Shown: positions 1-11,240 of the stretch, in pieces
Layout of the letters: each line of letters begins with the position of its first letter
Position numbering within the stretch: the first letter of the stretch is position 1
Program-made: the position numbers and the translations under genes
Notes under the pieces: generated by a model
The model's database searches: none
Told to the model about the DNA's origin: nothing
Seen by the model: the letters and a program-made list of their open reading frames with translations, nothing else
NCBI RefSeq assembly: GCF_029867415.1
Contig: NC_081185.1
Location: 133,631,753-133,695,752, forward strand
Reading direction: 5' to 3'
Length of the DNA: 64,000 nucleotides
Source: Vicia villosa
Lineage: Eukaryota > Streptophyta > Magnoliopsida > Fabales > Fabaceae

Positions 1-840
1 TATTTTTTAAGGGTTGAGTCTACGTACGCATTGGAAACTAAAGCAGATGTTGGAGAACAACTTAGGTGATATGTGAAAATGCTGGGAGACTATAAATGGC
101 AATCTCAAGATAAAATTGGGCAACATCAGAGCTTCATTTGAGAAGAGTTTTTATGAAGTTGAGCATGCACATACTAGTCCATTTATGGGAATTTGTGTGG
201 ATCGATATTAAGATCTGCTTTGAGGCTCATTGTTGAAGAGTGGTTGAGGGTTGACATTGTGAGTTAGGGAGATACACATTGAGTGGTGATGGATACCAAT
301 TGAGACTATTCATATCCATTGGAGAAAGCTAAGTAAGGAAGGAAAACAAGAGGTATATGCAGATGATGGATCAGAGGTGGACATAAACAACGCAATTTAT
401 GCAATTTGGAAAAGATTCAGGTCACTAGATGTCGCAAAAAAATGCACTAAAAAGTAGGGTGTGTGATATTGCTTATCCCACTACAACAAGGATGTGCCCA
501 CCTCCTGAAAAAATAAAAACCAAAGGAGGGTGAAGAAGAAAGAGAAGAAACTCATGGGATATGATGTTTATCGTGGCCCTTCATATCATGAGTATGTTGA
601 TCAAGCAAACTCAAGTTCTCAAAAATCTTCAAAGAGGTCATGTTCACAGTTATCCAAAACCTCCAAGAAGAAACCATATAATAAGTTCATGGTACAATTT
701 CCAGATATATCAAACCATTTAATGAAGGATTTCCGTTGCTAGCGATCATACTGTATTGGAAGAATTTGCAACCAGATACAACTTCTTGGATGGTAGGATT
801 TTTCAGACGATTACAACATTGGTAACACCTTACACATGTA
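1..840 (+). pseudogene. Decayed MULE transposase C-terminus with OTU-linker fragment
   Basis: Translation in shifting frames gives pieces typical of the C-terminal part of legume FAR1-like Mutator transposases: a segment around 120-250 (SFYEVEH, then LRLIVEEWLRVDIV), the pre-OTU stretch with MCPPPEK near 495, and at 530-742 a linker with GYDVYRGPSYHEYVDQA, Ser/Lys-rich repeats and VQFPDIS, which normally leads into an OTU cysteine-protease fold. Only a degenerate trace of OTU follows. Stops and frameshifts are frequent, so this is a relic cut by the window edge. The same linker type (SPSYCEYVDK) occurs in the better preserved MULE at 22085-24906. Family assignment rests on remembered similarity to that class. 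Confidence 0.6.
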
Positions 841-1009
841 GTGCCGCAATATGTTAGATTAAAATTGTAATGTGGTTGTTATATTTTGGATTATATTGAC
901 ATTTGACTTCATGATATATTTTGGGTTATGTTGCATAAGTCTTAAAATAGTAAAGAAGTATCCAATTACATAAGTCTCAAAATAATACATAAGTCTCAAA
1001 ATAATAAAG

Positions 1010-2480
1010 AAGTAAAGAAGGTAATGTTTCAGACTCATCGTCACGAGTTACTGGTCTGCCCATAGGTAATGGTTTGTCCTGAGCTACACATAGTGACCAA
1101 AATATCTCAGTGAACTCATCCTCCTCCTCCTCTGCATCGTGACATTGTAAATAACGATGAAGCCCATGTGAAATAAATTCTAACCTCAGATATGAGAGTC
1201 CTTCGTCATAAATAGTAACCCAAACTTCTCTCAGCTCATCCCGAGGTGGTGATACCAAATGAGGATGTGACACCCATAATACCAATCCAAGTAACCATTG
1301 TCTCCATCATATGGGGTGTTAGCGAAAACTCCCTCACAGATCACATCTAACACGCTCGAAACATATCCAGACAATCCTCTCTTGCCAACAGTTAGAAAAT
1401 ATTCGTGAATCCAACACTGTTACACAACATGAATATCATCAATTAAAATATTATAAATAAATAAAGATAAGTCAAATTAAAAGAAAACATTTTGTACTTG
1501 TAGAAGATAGGTATATCCGCCAAATATCCGCCAAGCTACTTGCACGTATAGAATGAAGCATCTCCTAAATATTTGTAAAGTGTGATAAGTGCAATTGCCC
1601 CCAACTATATCTACCATATCCATCCAAGTTCCTAAATAATAGTAAATATTTTGCCTCTACAAGAGTAAAAGTCTTGGGGGCAAGAATGATGCAACATAAC
1701 AACAACATATAGGCTCTAGCAACATAGTCAAATCTACTAGCAGCTCTCTGACGCACAAATATCACCTTCAACCAATCCAACTTATAATAAGGATACTTAC
1801 AAGCATATATCTCCTCAGTTGCCTCCTCAAAGGGAACACCTAACAGATCAATAGCAAGATTAATAACATCAATATCAGTGAAACCTTATGCAGGGTCACA
1901 TAACTCACCCCTACATGTTATATGAAGAAGACAAGAAGCATCGTCCAATGTAATGGTCATCTTGCCAAATAGCACATGAAATGACGATGTTTTTGAATGC
2001 CATTTTTATACAAAAGGCCGATACTAGAATTTGATATATCCTCGACAAACTGGTTCTCTAGAGAAAGACTAGACCAAAGTTAGTAAACCAAGTCTCTATC
2101 ATCGGTGGGAGACTGTATGGAACCCATCATATCAATTTGCTACCATGTGCAGCGACCTTTAATTCTTTCTTCAGATGTCTTTCCTAAAAACAATTTATAG
2201 TATATATGTTATAAAATATAAGTAATTACAATATGAAATGATTCAAAATAGAATGACATATATTAATCTACCTCGTGAAACCATAAATGACGAGCAACAT
2301 GACTCTGGTACCTCACCGGAAGAGACTTATCGAATGGCCCTCTAGGGAACTCCGGCTGTTGCGGAGTAACCTCATGTGTATCTACCTGATGTCCCTCTTC
2401 ATCCACCGTCTGTCGAGGTTGTTGTCCTTCACCTATTCGTCACATAATATCGTCGTTCCGACCTCTTTTTCTGTGCACCA
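1010..2480 (-). pseudogene. Decayed plant mobile domain (PMD) protein gene
   Basis: Read from 2480 downwards, the frames give an N-terminal piece (DEEGHQVDTHEV, then PRGPFDKSLPVRYQSHVARH near 2355-2290), a middle piece with the PMD-type 'ITLDDASCLLH' pattern near 1950, a 71-codon stretch (1780-1565) with LDWLKVIFVRQRAASRFDYV and YGRYSWGQLHLSHFTN, and a C-terminal piece (1285-1040) with WVSHPHLVSPPRDE, YLRLEFISHGLHRYLQ and an acidic EEEEDE run. The order matches PMD / 'protein phosphatase 7 long form homologue' proteins. PMD proteins occur both as host genes (MAIN/MAIL) and inside transposons. Frameshifts and stops separate the pieces. It lies tail to tail with the MULE relic at 1-840. Confidence 0.6.
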
Positions 2481-3060
2481 CTAAAAATAAAATAAAACAA
2501 TGAATAACAAAACATGACCCGGATAACATATGATAAAGTTATCCAAAAATCACACAACAAAACCGGAGAACCTTGGCAAACGTTATTCGGTTTGAGTTCA
2601 ATAAAACCGAAGAACCTTGGCAAACATTATCTAGTTAGTACATTTTTTCGCATGCAAATCAGATAACTTACTTGTAAGTTACTCAGCGTATAGTAACGAT
2701 GAACCGATAATCTTCTCTCTGTGTTTTCTAGTTTGAACTCTCTTAATTTAAAAAAATAATGGTTGTGTTCTCCGAATTATTATTGTCGCAGGAAAATGAA
2801 ATGAGGAAAAGGTGATTTTTTTATGGTATACAAAAGCATTTTAGTCTAAACTCATAATTTTATAAGAGCAGGGGATAATTGATTGAAAGTTTGAGATATG
2901 ATATAAAATTTTCATTTAAATTTCCTATGAGTATTAACTAAGCTGGCTAGAGCCTAGAGGTAGAGGGGGAAGAAATTACTCAAAATTTATTTTTTAATTA
3001 AAATAATCTATGAGCAATATTATTAGGTCTTACGATCATTTTTCATTTTGAAACTTCAAG
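2481..3060. other. Intergenic, no gene seen
   Basis: AT-rich spacer between the PMD relic and the RRM gene. It contains an imperfect direct repeat at about 2560-2632 with the shared core GAACCTTGGCAAAC. The promoter of the RRM gene should lie in its right part, but I could not assign a TATA box with confidence. Confidence 0.5.
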
Positions 3061-3124
3061 GGTTTTAACATCCTCGTCACCGTAAAACCTTAAAATCTCC
3101 TCCTGTCTGAATCCAACTTGTCCG

Positions 3125-4381
3125 ATGGCATTTGTCTCTGGATTTCAGCGCCTACTTCGCCATTCCCACTCCCACTTCACTTCGATTCGTTTCAATTCAA
3201 CTCTCACTTCCCCCAAACTTTTCGTCAGCGGTGAGTAACCAAATACCAACCTTTCCATATATTTTATCTCCTTTTCTTTGCATCATAATTTCAATCTAAT
3301 GAAGCTCCATCTTTTAATTGAAAAGAAGTTGTTGAAATCATGTTGATTCGGCTGCAAAATACTCTGAAACTGGAAATTGTTTAATTGGAGAGAAAAAAAA
3401 TTGTACAGGAAGCTCTTTAGGTCAAATATAATCTACATGTCTAGTTTGGTTTTACCTGAAACTTCTGTCTATAGCAATGCTAATTCAATCAAGTTCTTAG
3501 GTCTGTTGTTCACGACATTTGTGTTTATGTTTAATTTATTTATTTTTTCAAATTATTACCTGTGCTGACGTGTCACTGTTGGAGTCGTGTTTCCAGTGTC
3601 CGTGCTGCTTCATAGAATTGGTGAATTCTTACTTTGATATCTGCAGCTAATAAATTGTTATAGTTCGTGTTAGGCATTCGGCAGCCAACATAAAATTATG
3701 TTGAATCTCTATGACATGGATCAAATACTTAGTGTTTTGATGACATTATGGCGTAGTTTTGATCATGTATTCAATTTCACTTAATGGGATAAAACTTCGT
3801 TTTTGTTGTTGTTAGTTTGTTACTCTCATATCTGGCTAGTCTTCACTTATGTGAACTTAACAAACCTGTGTTTTTGGTTGATTTGGCATGTGCAAAATAT
3901 CTCAATTATGTGTTATAACATTTTAAAATTTAATTAACATGCCTTTTCTTGTATTTGTAATTTTGAACAGGTCTTTCGAGATTGACAACGGATGAAAAAC
4001 TTACTGAAGCATTTTCTCCTTTTGGGCAGCTCATGGAAGGTAATAATGAGCATTTTTATTTTATTATGGCAGTGTATTCAATTATAATATCCTTATTTTG
4101 CTTCATTTGTTTTGTGTTTGATCATCAACCATTTTGATTATACAGCTAAGGTGATAATTGACAGAGCCTCTGGAAGATCGAAAGGGTTCGCTTTTGTATC
4201 GTATGCAACTGTAGAAGAAGCTGAGAAGGCAAGAGAAGGAATGAATGCTAAATTTTTGGATGGATGGGTTATATTTGTTGATCCTGCCAAACCAAGAGAA
4301 CCTCGACCTCCTCAGCAATCAGAATCTCAGCCTTCTCAAACAGGTTTCACAGTTAATAAGACCGTTGGATGGTGTGGTTGA
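3125..4381 (+). CDS. Organelle-type single-RRM RNA-binding protein, 3 exons
   Basis: Coding exons are 3125-3230, 3971-4039 and 4146-4381. The introns (3231-3970, 4040-4145) have GT...AG ends, and the joined frame gives 136 residues without a stop. The first 30 residues (MAFVSGFQRLLRHSHSHF...) contain Arg, His and Ser and no Asp/Glu, like a mitochondrial or plastid targeting peptide. One RNA-recognition motif follows: RNP2 is KLFVSGL (residues 31-37) and RNP1 is KGFAFVSY (71-78), then the FLDGWVIFVDPAKPREPRP ending typical of small plant organelle RRM proteins. The tail is Gln/Ser/Pro-rich, not Gly-rich. Known relatives (ORRM and related small RNA-binding proteins) act in organelle RNA editing, splicing or stability; which one this is cannot be decided here. 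The start is the first ATG in a short leader after an AT-rich promoter. It appears intact. Confidence 0.9.
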
Positions 4382-6200
4382 TGATTGAGGAAACTTGATT
4401 GATTACTCTTATGGTGTTGGAGGTAATATTGTAAGGACCCTATGATTCAACATAGCCAACTATACTCTGATTTTTTTGTACTAATCAGTGATAATTGATT
4501 ATTCGAGTTAGGCATTACTAGTGTTGTTGAAAATTTTGATGTCAAAGTGGAAACTAATTCTTCCTGTATTAATCTGATATGAACTTCCTCCATACTTTTC
4601 ACCATTATTTGTATTATTGACAGATATCTGCTATTGATTTTTCATTGCTAAGGTAATTTCTTATGTATTTCAAGAATTTGTTGTTGCAACATTCCTTCAC
4701 TTTTGACAAATGAAGCTTTTCATATCAATTGAGAAGCTGCAATCTTTTGGAATATAATCAGCACAACACTATTATTTTCTTCTCTAAGACACTTCAACTT
4801 TTCATTTGAGAGCAATCCCAAATGGATTGAATGATAGGAGCATAGAAATGTATCTGATTAAGATAAGATGCAGAGATAATGCAGGATTAATGTTACGACA
4901 AGCTAGCATTTTTCTGGAGCTTGCTGACAGCACCACGAATTTGAAAATATTGAGAACTAGAATATCATATGCATGTACGCATAATTTAGATAATCCTATA
5001 ATGGACCAAAGACTACACAAGGATGATATCAAAAATAAGAATTACACATAAATTACTCTATAGCTTTTCTCACATGAATATAAACACTCCATTAATTCAG
5101 ATGAAATTCTAGAATTTTTCGCTGACAATTTTACCCCTCAAATTTTAGAATTTAGAACGTGTTTTTGAAACTCTCGAATTATATAATCCCAATTACACTA
5201 TTGAACAAATACAATGAATATAACACTATTAATTCAACATGTCACATGTCAAGTACAAATAAGACCATATATCATAAAAATTATTTTTTCGTCAGGTTCA
5301 ACCATACATATTACAATTTTATTAAATGTTTTGAGACGATTCAAACTTGAACAAATATGATGAATAAATTTGAGCAAGTTAACATTTAACTCGATCAATC
5401 CCTTGATACTATATTGTCTAAATATCGAGAATATGGTTCTCACACTGTCATGATTTTGAAGTTGCTTGTTGGTGAACTGAACTTGTCCATCATGCATCGA
5501 CAAACGAACAACGATACTCAACAATAACCTCACTTATTGTGTCGGAGTGGTTGAGAAGACAAATCATTTAACCCAGTTGATCCTTCATATCAGACAATGT
5601 AACATTAACATTGATCCTGAACAAAATGGGGAGGAGTTCCATTATTGTAGTAATCTGCAACTAGGTTAGAGTTCATTCTGACTAAATATAGATAAGAATA
5701 GTTCATTGCTTTTTTAAGTGAACTATAAATGAACCAAACATACCATTTTATACAGCTTCATGTGCATTCTAGCCTACATAAAGTGAGTGCCTGAGTAATC
5801 TAAATCACATAATTGAAAATAATGAATTGACAAGTTTCAAATTATAGAACCCAAATCAAGCAAATACTCCTTTTTATAATATCTAAATTCAAATGATATC
5901 TTCTGTTTAAAATTATATTATCTGAAGTTTTTTATGGCATCAAATTCCGTGTTTTCATAATAACATCTTTAAATTACACTAACATAAACAAGAACATAAA
6001 ATGACATTAAAAAGAATTAATAAAAAACATCCAAAATAATATAAAATATAACATGTCAAACATAATACGGGATAACTCGTACACAAAATACAACCTAAGC
6101 AATCACCATACAATCATAAAAAAAATACATCCTAATTGGTTACACAAGATCTACTTCCCCTCATCTTTAATCTCTTCATTTGTAATACAATCTTAACTTT
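4382..6200. other. Intergenic / 3' flank, no gene supported
   Basis: Starts with the 3' flank of the RRM gene. Open frames at 4806-5051 and 5159-5350 have antisense mirror frames, no family motifs and AT-driven composition, so I treat them as non-coding. Nothing else was recognised. Confidence 0.5.
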
Positions 6201-6239
6201 ATTCACAATTTCCTAAACAACGAAGTGGACATTACTGCT

Positions 6240-6720
6240 CTCATGTATAGTTACACCATATAGTAATGGTGGCCGAGTCCTGAATGCACACACATGCAGA
6301 AATCAGACCATCCAGATTGCCACCTTTCTCTACTAGTTTAATATGATGTTCTTATGATGCGAGCATATGTAGGGATGTGACGTATTAAAATACTACCTCA
6401 AGTCTCCTTGTGAAATTTCTCAACTAGATATGATTTGGGTGCCCTGGTCTTCAACAGACAAAATATGGTCCGTCTACTCAGGATATCTCTGACCAATCTG
6501 GGATGAAGTGGTCATATATGGAGTAGAGACGACAAAATGTTTGGAAATATCTTGCACATACTCGAATTGATGCTAACTTGCTCAAATATGTACCAGACCT
6601 TACACAATCCATATTTGATCTAACTAAATTAAAAGTAGATCCCCTCCAGCGAGCATGTGTCTCGGTGAGTGCCATAATTCTTAAACAACAAATCATGTAT
6701 TAGTAGCTGATCCAACCACT
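6240..6720 (-). pseudogene. Possible second decayed PMD-like fragment
   Basis: Minus-strand frames give broken pieces including DHILSVEDQGTQII, NTSHPYICSHHKN (like the ...SHPxI/V C-terminal signature of PMD proteins) and upstream DCVRSGTYLSKL. The order is compatible with the C-terminal half of a PMD protein, but no piece is long and frames change every 30-60 codons. It could be unrelated AT-rich DNA. Weak call. Confidence 0.28.
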
Positions 6721-6752
6721 CTCGATATGACGTTGTAGTAGGATATTTTTTT

Positions 6753-6971
6753 GTTGGCACATGGTTTAGTTCTCAATGTATTCTTAGTCGTACTCCTCTC
6801 CACCAATACTTGAAAAATGGTGATAGATTCATTCCTACAGGCTACATCAATGTATATAAAATATATTTTTGTTGGAACAAAGATGTTGGCACATGGTTTA
6901 GTCCTCAATGTATTCCTAGTCGTACTCCTCTCCACCAATACTTGAAAAATGGTGATAGATTCATTCCTACA
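6753..6971. repeat. 87-bp imperfect direct duplication
   Basis: Copy 1 is 6753-6839 and copy 2 is 6885-6971, with a 45-bp spacer. Both begin GTTGGCACATGGTTTAGT and end GATTCATTCCTACA; they differ at only two positions. Both are followed by a TCAATGTAT stretch, so the ancestral duplication was slightly longer. Confidence 0.9.
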
Positions 6972-6999
6972 TCAATGTATAATAGTCGGTCAATAACAA

Positions 7000-7612
7000 T
7001 TTCCTTCGTAACATTCAACTCATTGTACAAGTCAATGCAATAGTTTCTCAAACATAGACATCAACCAAAACTACCAAAACTAGACCTCTAAAATACTTCA
7101 AATATACCAAGTGAGTGTAGGTTGAGATCTGGTTTGTGAAAATAGAATCTCCACCTTACCCTAGAACAAACAACTTTGGACAAGTGATTCGCCATCAAAG
7201 TGAGGCAAGTGTAAACTTTAAAGAACAATTTCCACAAAAATCAGCAAATAATCATGCATGGACCTTTTGGGTCCACCTAATGAAAATGAAATGTGAACTA
7301 ATGACGAATTTAGTTGAAAGTTTTGATGATTTTCAAGCTCTGATTCGTTGGCAGGAGTACTTGTAAACACTAGGACATCAAGTCAATAACTATCATTAAT
7401 GAGATTTTAGAGTCAAGATAGTATCTAAATTAGAGCTTCATTAAGCATTATACTAGGATTTTGAGCCCTAAGTCTCTAAATCTATCTCTTAGAGACACAT
7501 GTTGTTGATCAACATATTCTCAAAAATTACAAAATAGAGACAATATATGTTAAACCAACAAGAAGAGCATCAAACAATGCATAATTACGAAAACAGGCAT
7601 GATGGCCACAAT
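7000..7612. other. Intergenic, no gene supported
   Basis: An open frame at 7136-7366 shows no recognisable motif and no splice context. Nothing else was seen. Confidence 0.4.
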
Positions 7613-7690
7613 GGCCAACTAAAGTGTATTTGAAATTTGGCCAACTAAAGTGTATTTGAAATTTGGCCAACTAAAGTGTATTTGAAATTT
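7613..7690. repeat. 26-bp tandem repeat, 3 identical units
   Basis: The unit starts GGCCAACTAAAGTG and ends TTTGAAATTT. Units are 7613-7638, 7639-7664 and 7665-7690, followed by a partial GGCCAA. The copies are identical, which points to recent slippage or short-range amplification. Confidence 0.95.
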
Positions 7691-8189
7691 GGCCAAATGT
7701 GCATTTTGCAACCATCGGAGTTTAGAGCTGCGCTTCCCGGGGATAATATTTTTAGATTTCTGAAGGTAACATTTTGGTATGGTTCGTGAACAATGCTAAG
7801 TATGTCAAGCTTCATATTTTCTTTTGCAATCCAACTATCTCACTTGGTCAAATTAATCAAAAGAAACGCATAGCCCCTGCCATTGACAGTACATGCCATA
7901 TAGGAGGCCAACAAAAAAGGTTTCACTTCTTATCTCCAAACTTTCATTATATAAACCAGAAATGCATGAAAACTACAAAAGCCTCACAAAGCTTGTTCCA
8001 TATTACAAACAAAAATGTGTTCCTGAACATCAAGCTGATATGTAGAAGACAGTTTCAAACCGTCTTAGAAGCATACAAAAATCTCACACCATACAATCCC
8101 AAGTCTATTCATCATATATACAAGCTAATAGACATACTTTTATTTATGCACATAGAAGGAAATAGCATAAAGCATTCCAGATAGTTTAC

Positions 8190-9119
8190 TCATTGAGCTT
8201 CCGCAACCGAGTAATGCATTTCTGTAACTGATTTTTTCAAGAAACTAGCTCCGCAGTTTGAATCCTGGCTACAAACATCAAGAGAGTTAAAATCAGAAGA
8301 GCCATCAATAACTTGAGAATCCGATGACTGATAGCACTGATCAGATTGTTCGCCAACGTTGCGAGATTGTTTCTTATCTTTGCCATTGCCCCCTCGGGCT
8401 GAATTTCCCTTGTTACCTTTCTTCATATTTTTCTTTTCACTCTTCTTCTTCCGGGATTTCGGCTGTTTCTTGTTTTTGACAGTATGCGAGACTAATGTAG
8501 GTATAGGATCATACACATCAGCAGCCCATTTTACTGTCAATTTCACATGTCCTTCCCCGTTTTTATCACGACTGCCTTTCATGGCAGATTTAAGTTCCGA
8601 AGGAGCCTGTGACATAAATCACATAGAGAAAGAAAACCATTAAACATGAAACAGAACCAAATCTTAATTATCCAAATAACAAAAAGAGCATTGTAATATT
8701 TTAGACATTGAGAAAAGCATAATTGCTTGCAACCTATAAACATAAACATTATTAACTCTAACATCGTTACATAAGAAACTTACAGGCAGAGATATCGAAC
8801 GAGAGTAAGTTTGATCGGCAGAATGCTCAGAAGGTGATTCTGTCACAGATGCTGCCTCCTTGCCAGATTTGCTTGAAGCCAACATCACGCGAGGAATCGG
8901 AAAGGTTGACGATTTTTTCAAAGACACAGTATTAGGTTTCGCTTCTTTCGGTTTAATAACCTCGCATAAGATTTCCTCTACTACATTGCATATCTCATGC
9001 CCCTCAGACGCATGCTCCGATTTCTCATCATCCTGTATATGTAGCGACTCACTAAAAGTGCTTTCAAGACTACTTATGCAGTTCTCGATCTTGTCATTGA
9101 CCGAAGAACACACTTCCAT
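8190..9119 (-). CDS. Plant-specific protein with VKWAxDVYDP motif, 2 coding exons
   Basis: Coding exons are 9119-8784 and 8606-8190 (minus). The intron (8783-8607) has GTAAGT and CACAG ends. The join falls on a codon boundary and gives 250 residues. The start is the ATG at 9119 (MEVCSSVND); the in-frame codons before it contain no ATG. The N-terminal half is acidic and Ser-rich. A central block reads LKSAMKGSRDKNG, then VKLTVKWAADVYDP (about 135-146) and IPTLVSHTVK. A strongly basic KKxSEKKNMKKGNKGN segment follows (about 155-190), suggesting nuclear or RNA/DNA association. The C-terminus CGASFLKKSVTEMHYSVAEA looks like a conserved tail. I recognise this as a conserved plant family of unknown function and assign no role. 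A leader exon ending at 9434 spliced to 9153 (GTATAT...TGCAG) is likely. The leader carries a 42-codon uORF. Confidence 0.8.
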
Positions 9120-9608
9120 TGAATATATCAACTTACTAGGTACTATAACTATTCTGCATTAAAAAAATTGAAAAGTTTATTGAATAGACATACAAATCTG
9201 ATATATTAGTACCCTGAACCTATCTAGCTCAAGCAAATTTTACATGACATGAAACTGCAGTTCACAAAATGCAAATGATCATACTTAAAATCACATTTTC
9301 TTCCTAACAGCATAGCAATAAATCATGACATGCAAAATGATCACACTATCACTATGAATCAGATCTGGTCATAACTAATAACTAATATAGTTTCAAATAC
9401 AAATATCAGAACATGATTGCACAAAAAATATACCTTAAAAGACGAAGTTTGGAGCTCTAGTAGCACTCTCCAAACAAGAACAAAACAAAAATATCACTAG
9501 ATCCCCAACTCTTCAAACGATCAACCTGTATCTCACTTACAGCAAACAACAGCAACTAGGATAGAAATATAAAAGCAAAAGACAATAAAAAGCACGAAAG
9601 TCCTTATG

Positions 9609-9737
9609 TTAACTAAGATTACCACGCCTATCACTCTTTTCAAGAGGTTTCAAACGATGAGATAAAGATCCATAATAAAAATCAGCGACAAAGGGAACCA
9701 AATGACGAAGAAGAAGTTCAATAGGCACCGAAGGCAT
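9609..9737 (-). CDS. Upstream ORF (42 codons) in the leader of the VKWAxDVYDP gene
   Basis: ATG at 9737, TAA at 9611-9609. The peptide starts MPSVPIELLLRHLVPF and ends SHRLKPLEKSDRRGNLS. It has a hydrophobic N-terminal half and a charged C-terminal half and does not look like random AT-rich translation. It lies upstream of the proposed leader splice donor (9434/9433), so it would be in the same mature mRNA as the main ORF, far 5' of it. Plant genes can carry conserved-peptide uORFs that stall ribosomes and repress the main ORF; placing this one in that class is inference. The alternative is a chance ORF. Confidence 0.5.
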   Translation of the reverse strand: MPSVPIELLLRHLVPFVADFYYGSLSHRLKPLEKSDRRGNLS

Positions 9738-10290
9738 TATTATATGCTCTTCGAAACCCTCCAAATAGTGTCACACCCAACAAAACAAAACAACGTTGAA
9801 TCCAAAGGAAATAAACTCAGAGGTGTAAATTAAGGGATTTGAAAAAACCAGAACCTAGTGCAAAACAAAAACCTATGACATCAAAATGATTACAACATGA
9901 ACTCAGCTTAGCCCATAGATAAATCAAGTTGAAAAATCAAGAAAATTGGTAGATCGGGAAGAACGTGATGGACACTGGATTAGGTTGTTGGAATCGGATA
10001 GGGTGGAAAATGGGTTTTGGTTGATTTTATAGTAAGGGATTCGAGAAGGTCAAGCGTCAAGTTGTTTGAAAATTTTATGTCTCTGAATCTGGGACGTACA
10101 CGTTTCAGTTATCGACTCAATCTTAGATATTTTTGGTCATGTTGTCCAATTGCAGCCCATCGGTATTTATGTAGGTTAGGCCCAATATTTACTCCACACG
10201 GGCCCATGTGTATTCCCAAGTGAAAACAATGTCTTGTCTTGATTCAAGTCTCTCAACAAAAAAAATTGACAATTTCTCTGTAGACCTTCC
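9738..10290. other. Promoter/leader side of the VKWAxDVYDP gene
   Basis: Contains the probable transcription start region of the minus-strand gene (roughly 9780-10020). The plus-strand open frame at 10017-10223 has no motif support and I do not call it. Confidence 0.35.
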
Positions 10291-10299
10291 AAGGGTGAA

Positions 10300-10788
10300 A
10301 ACTCTATTGGAATCCCGAAAATATCCTTAGAGATGCATCTTTAAAAAGATTGATTAAATCGGATATACATCTCCGAAAACTCTCCAAAAAAATATATACA
10401 TCTATGAAAACTCCCAAAAAAAATAGTGAGATTTTTTAGGATATGCATATGCGAAAAAATCTCAAAAATTTTTGGGATATTAATTAATTAAGATATATAA
10501 AATTGATATAATTTATAAGTTATGAATAATAATGATTATATAATTACTAAAACTATAACTAAAACACAAAAATTATGATTATATATTTAATTTTATATAA
10601 TTCAAAATTTACTTATGAAATATAATAAGAATATTTTTCATTTATATAAGTTAGTAAAATAATTTTTTAACTTTAAAATTGTTTAGGAAATTTTGTTTAT
10701 AAAATGAAATTTTTTAATTATAAAATTATTTTTGAAATTAGTTTATGAAATGATTTTTTTATGTATCATAAAAAAAATAGTAAATAAA

Positions 10789-10837
<49 letters not shown>

Positions 10838-11240
10838 TTTATATAAAAAAATAAGTTGTTAATTTAAATATTTATTAGGCTAATATTATTATTATATATT
10901 AATTATAATGATATATATTTAATAATTTATTTTAATTAATACATTTAATTATACTATTAATTGTATTGATTCACTTTAATTTTGATTTTTTAATAATTAT
11001 TGAGTTTTTTCGGATATGTATATCTGAAACCTTCAAAGACAAAAATTGGAATATTTCGGATATGCATCTCTGAAGACACCCCTTCCAAAAAAAGTGATTT
11101 CGAAAATACATCTCCGAAAACTCTTTTTTTTTTCTAAAAAATTAAGGTGTTTTCGGAAGTGCACTTCCGAAATCAATCTTTTTTTCAGAAAAAAAAATGA
11201 TTTCAGAGATGCATTTTCGAAATATAGGAGCATTTTTGAA
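10300..11240. repeat. Cluster of a degenerate palindromic motif (TCGGAnATGCATnTCCGA type)
   Basis: At least eight degenerate copies of a short palindrome are scattered here. Examples: CGGATATACATCTCCGAAAA near 10360, GGATATGCATATGCGAAA near 10440, TTTCGGATATGCATCTCTGA near 11055, CGAAAATACATCTCCGAAAA near 11105, TTTTCGGAAGTGCACTTCCG near 11150, and CAGAGATGCATTTTCGAAAT near 11205. Between the two groups the sequence is very AT-rich. Related motifs occur near 24795-24870 and 25780-25820, beside the MULE. Confidence 0.7.
10789..10836. repeat. (ATT)n microsatellite
   Basis: About 15 uninterrupted ATT units. Confidence 0.95.

Noticed and set aside
4802..5051. Paired sense/antisense ORFs of 76-81 codons
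   Set aside because: No recognisable domain, no splice or promoter context; likely chance.
7613..7690. Possible CRISPR-like array
   Set aside because: Three identical direct repeats without spacers in a plant genome; simple tandem repeat.
8359..8643. Plus-strand ORFs of 94 and 100 codons at 8359-8643 and 8860-9162
   Set aside because: They mirror the minus-strand VKWAxDVYDP gene exons and lack motifs.
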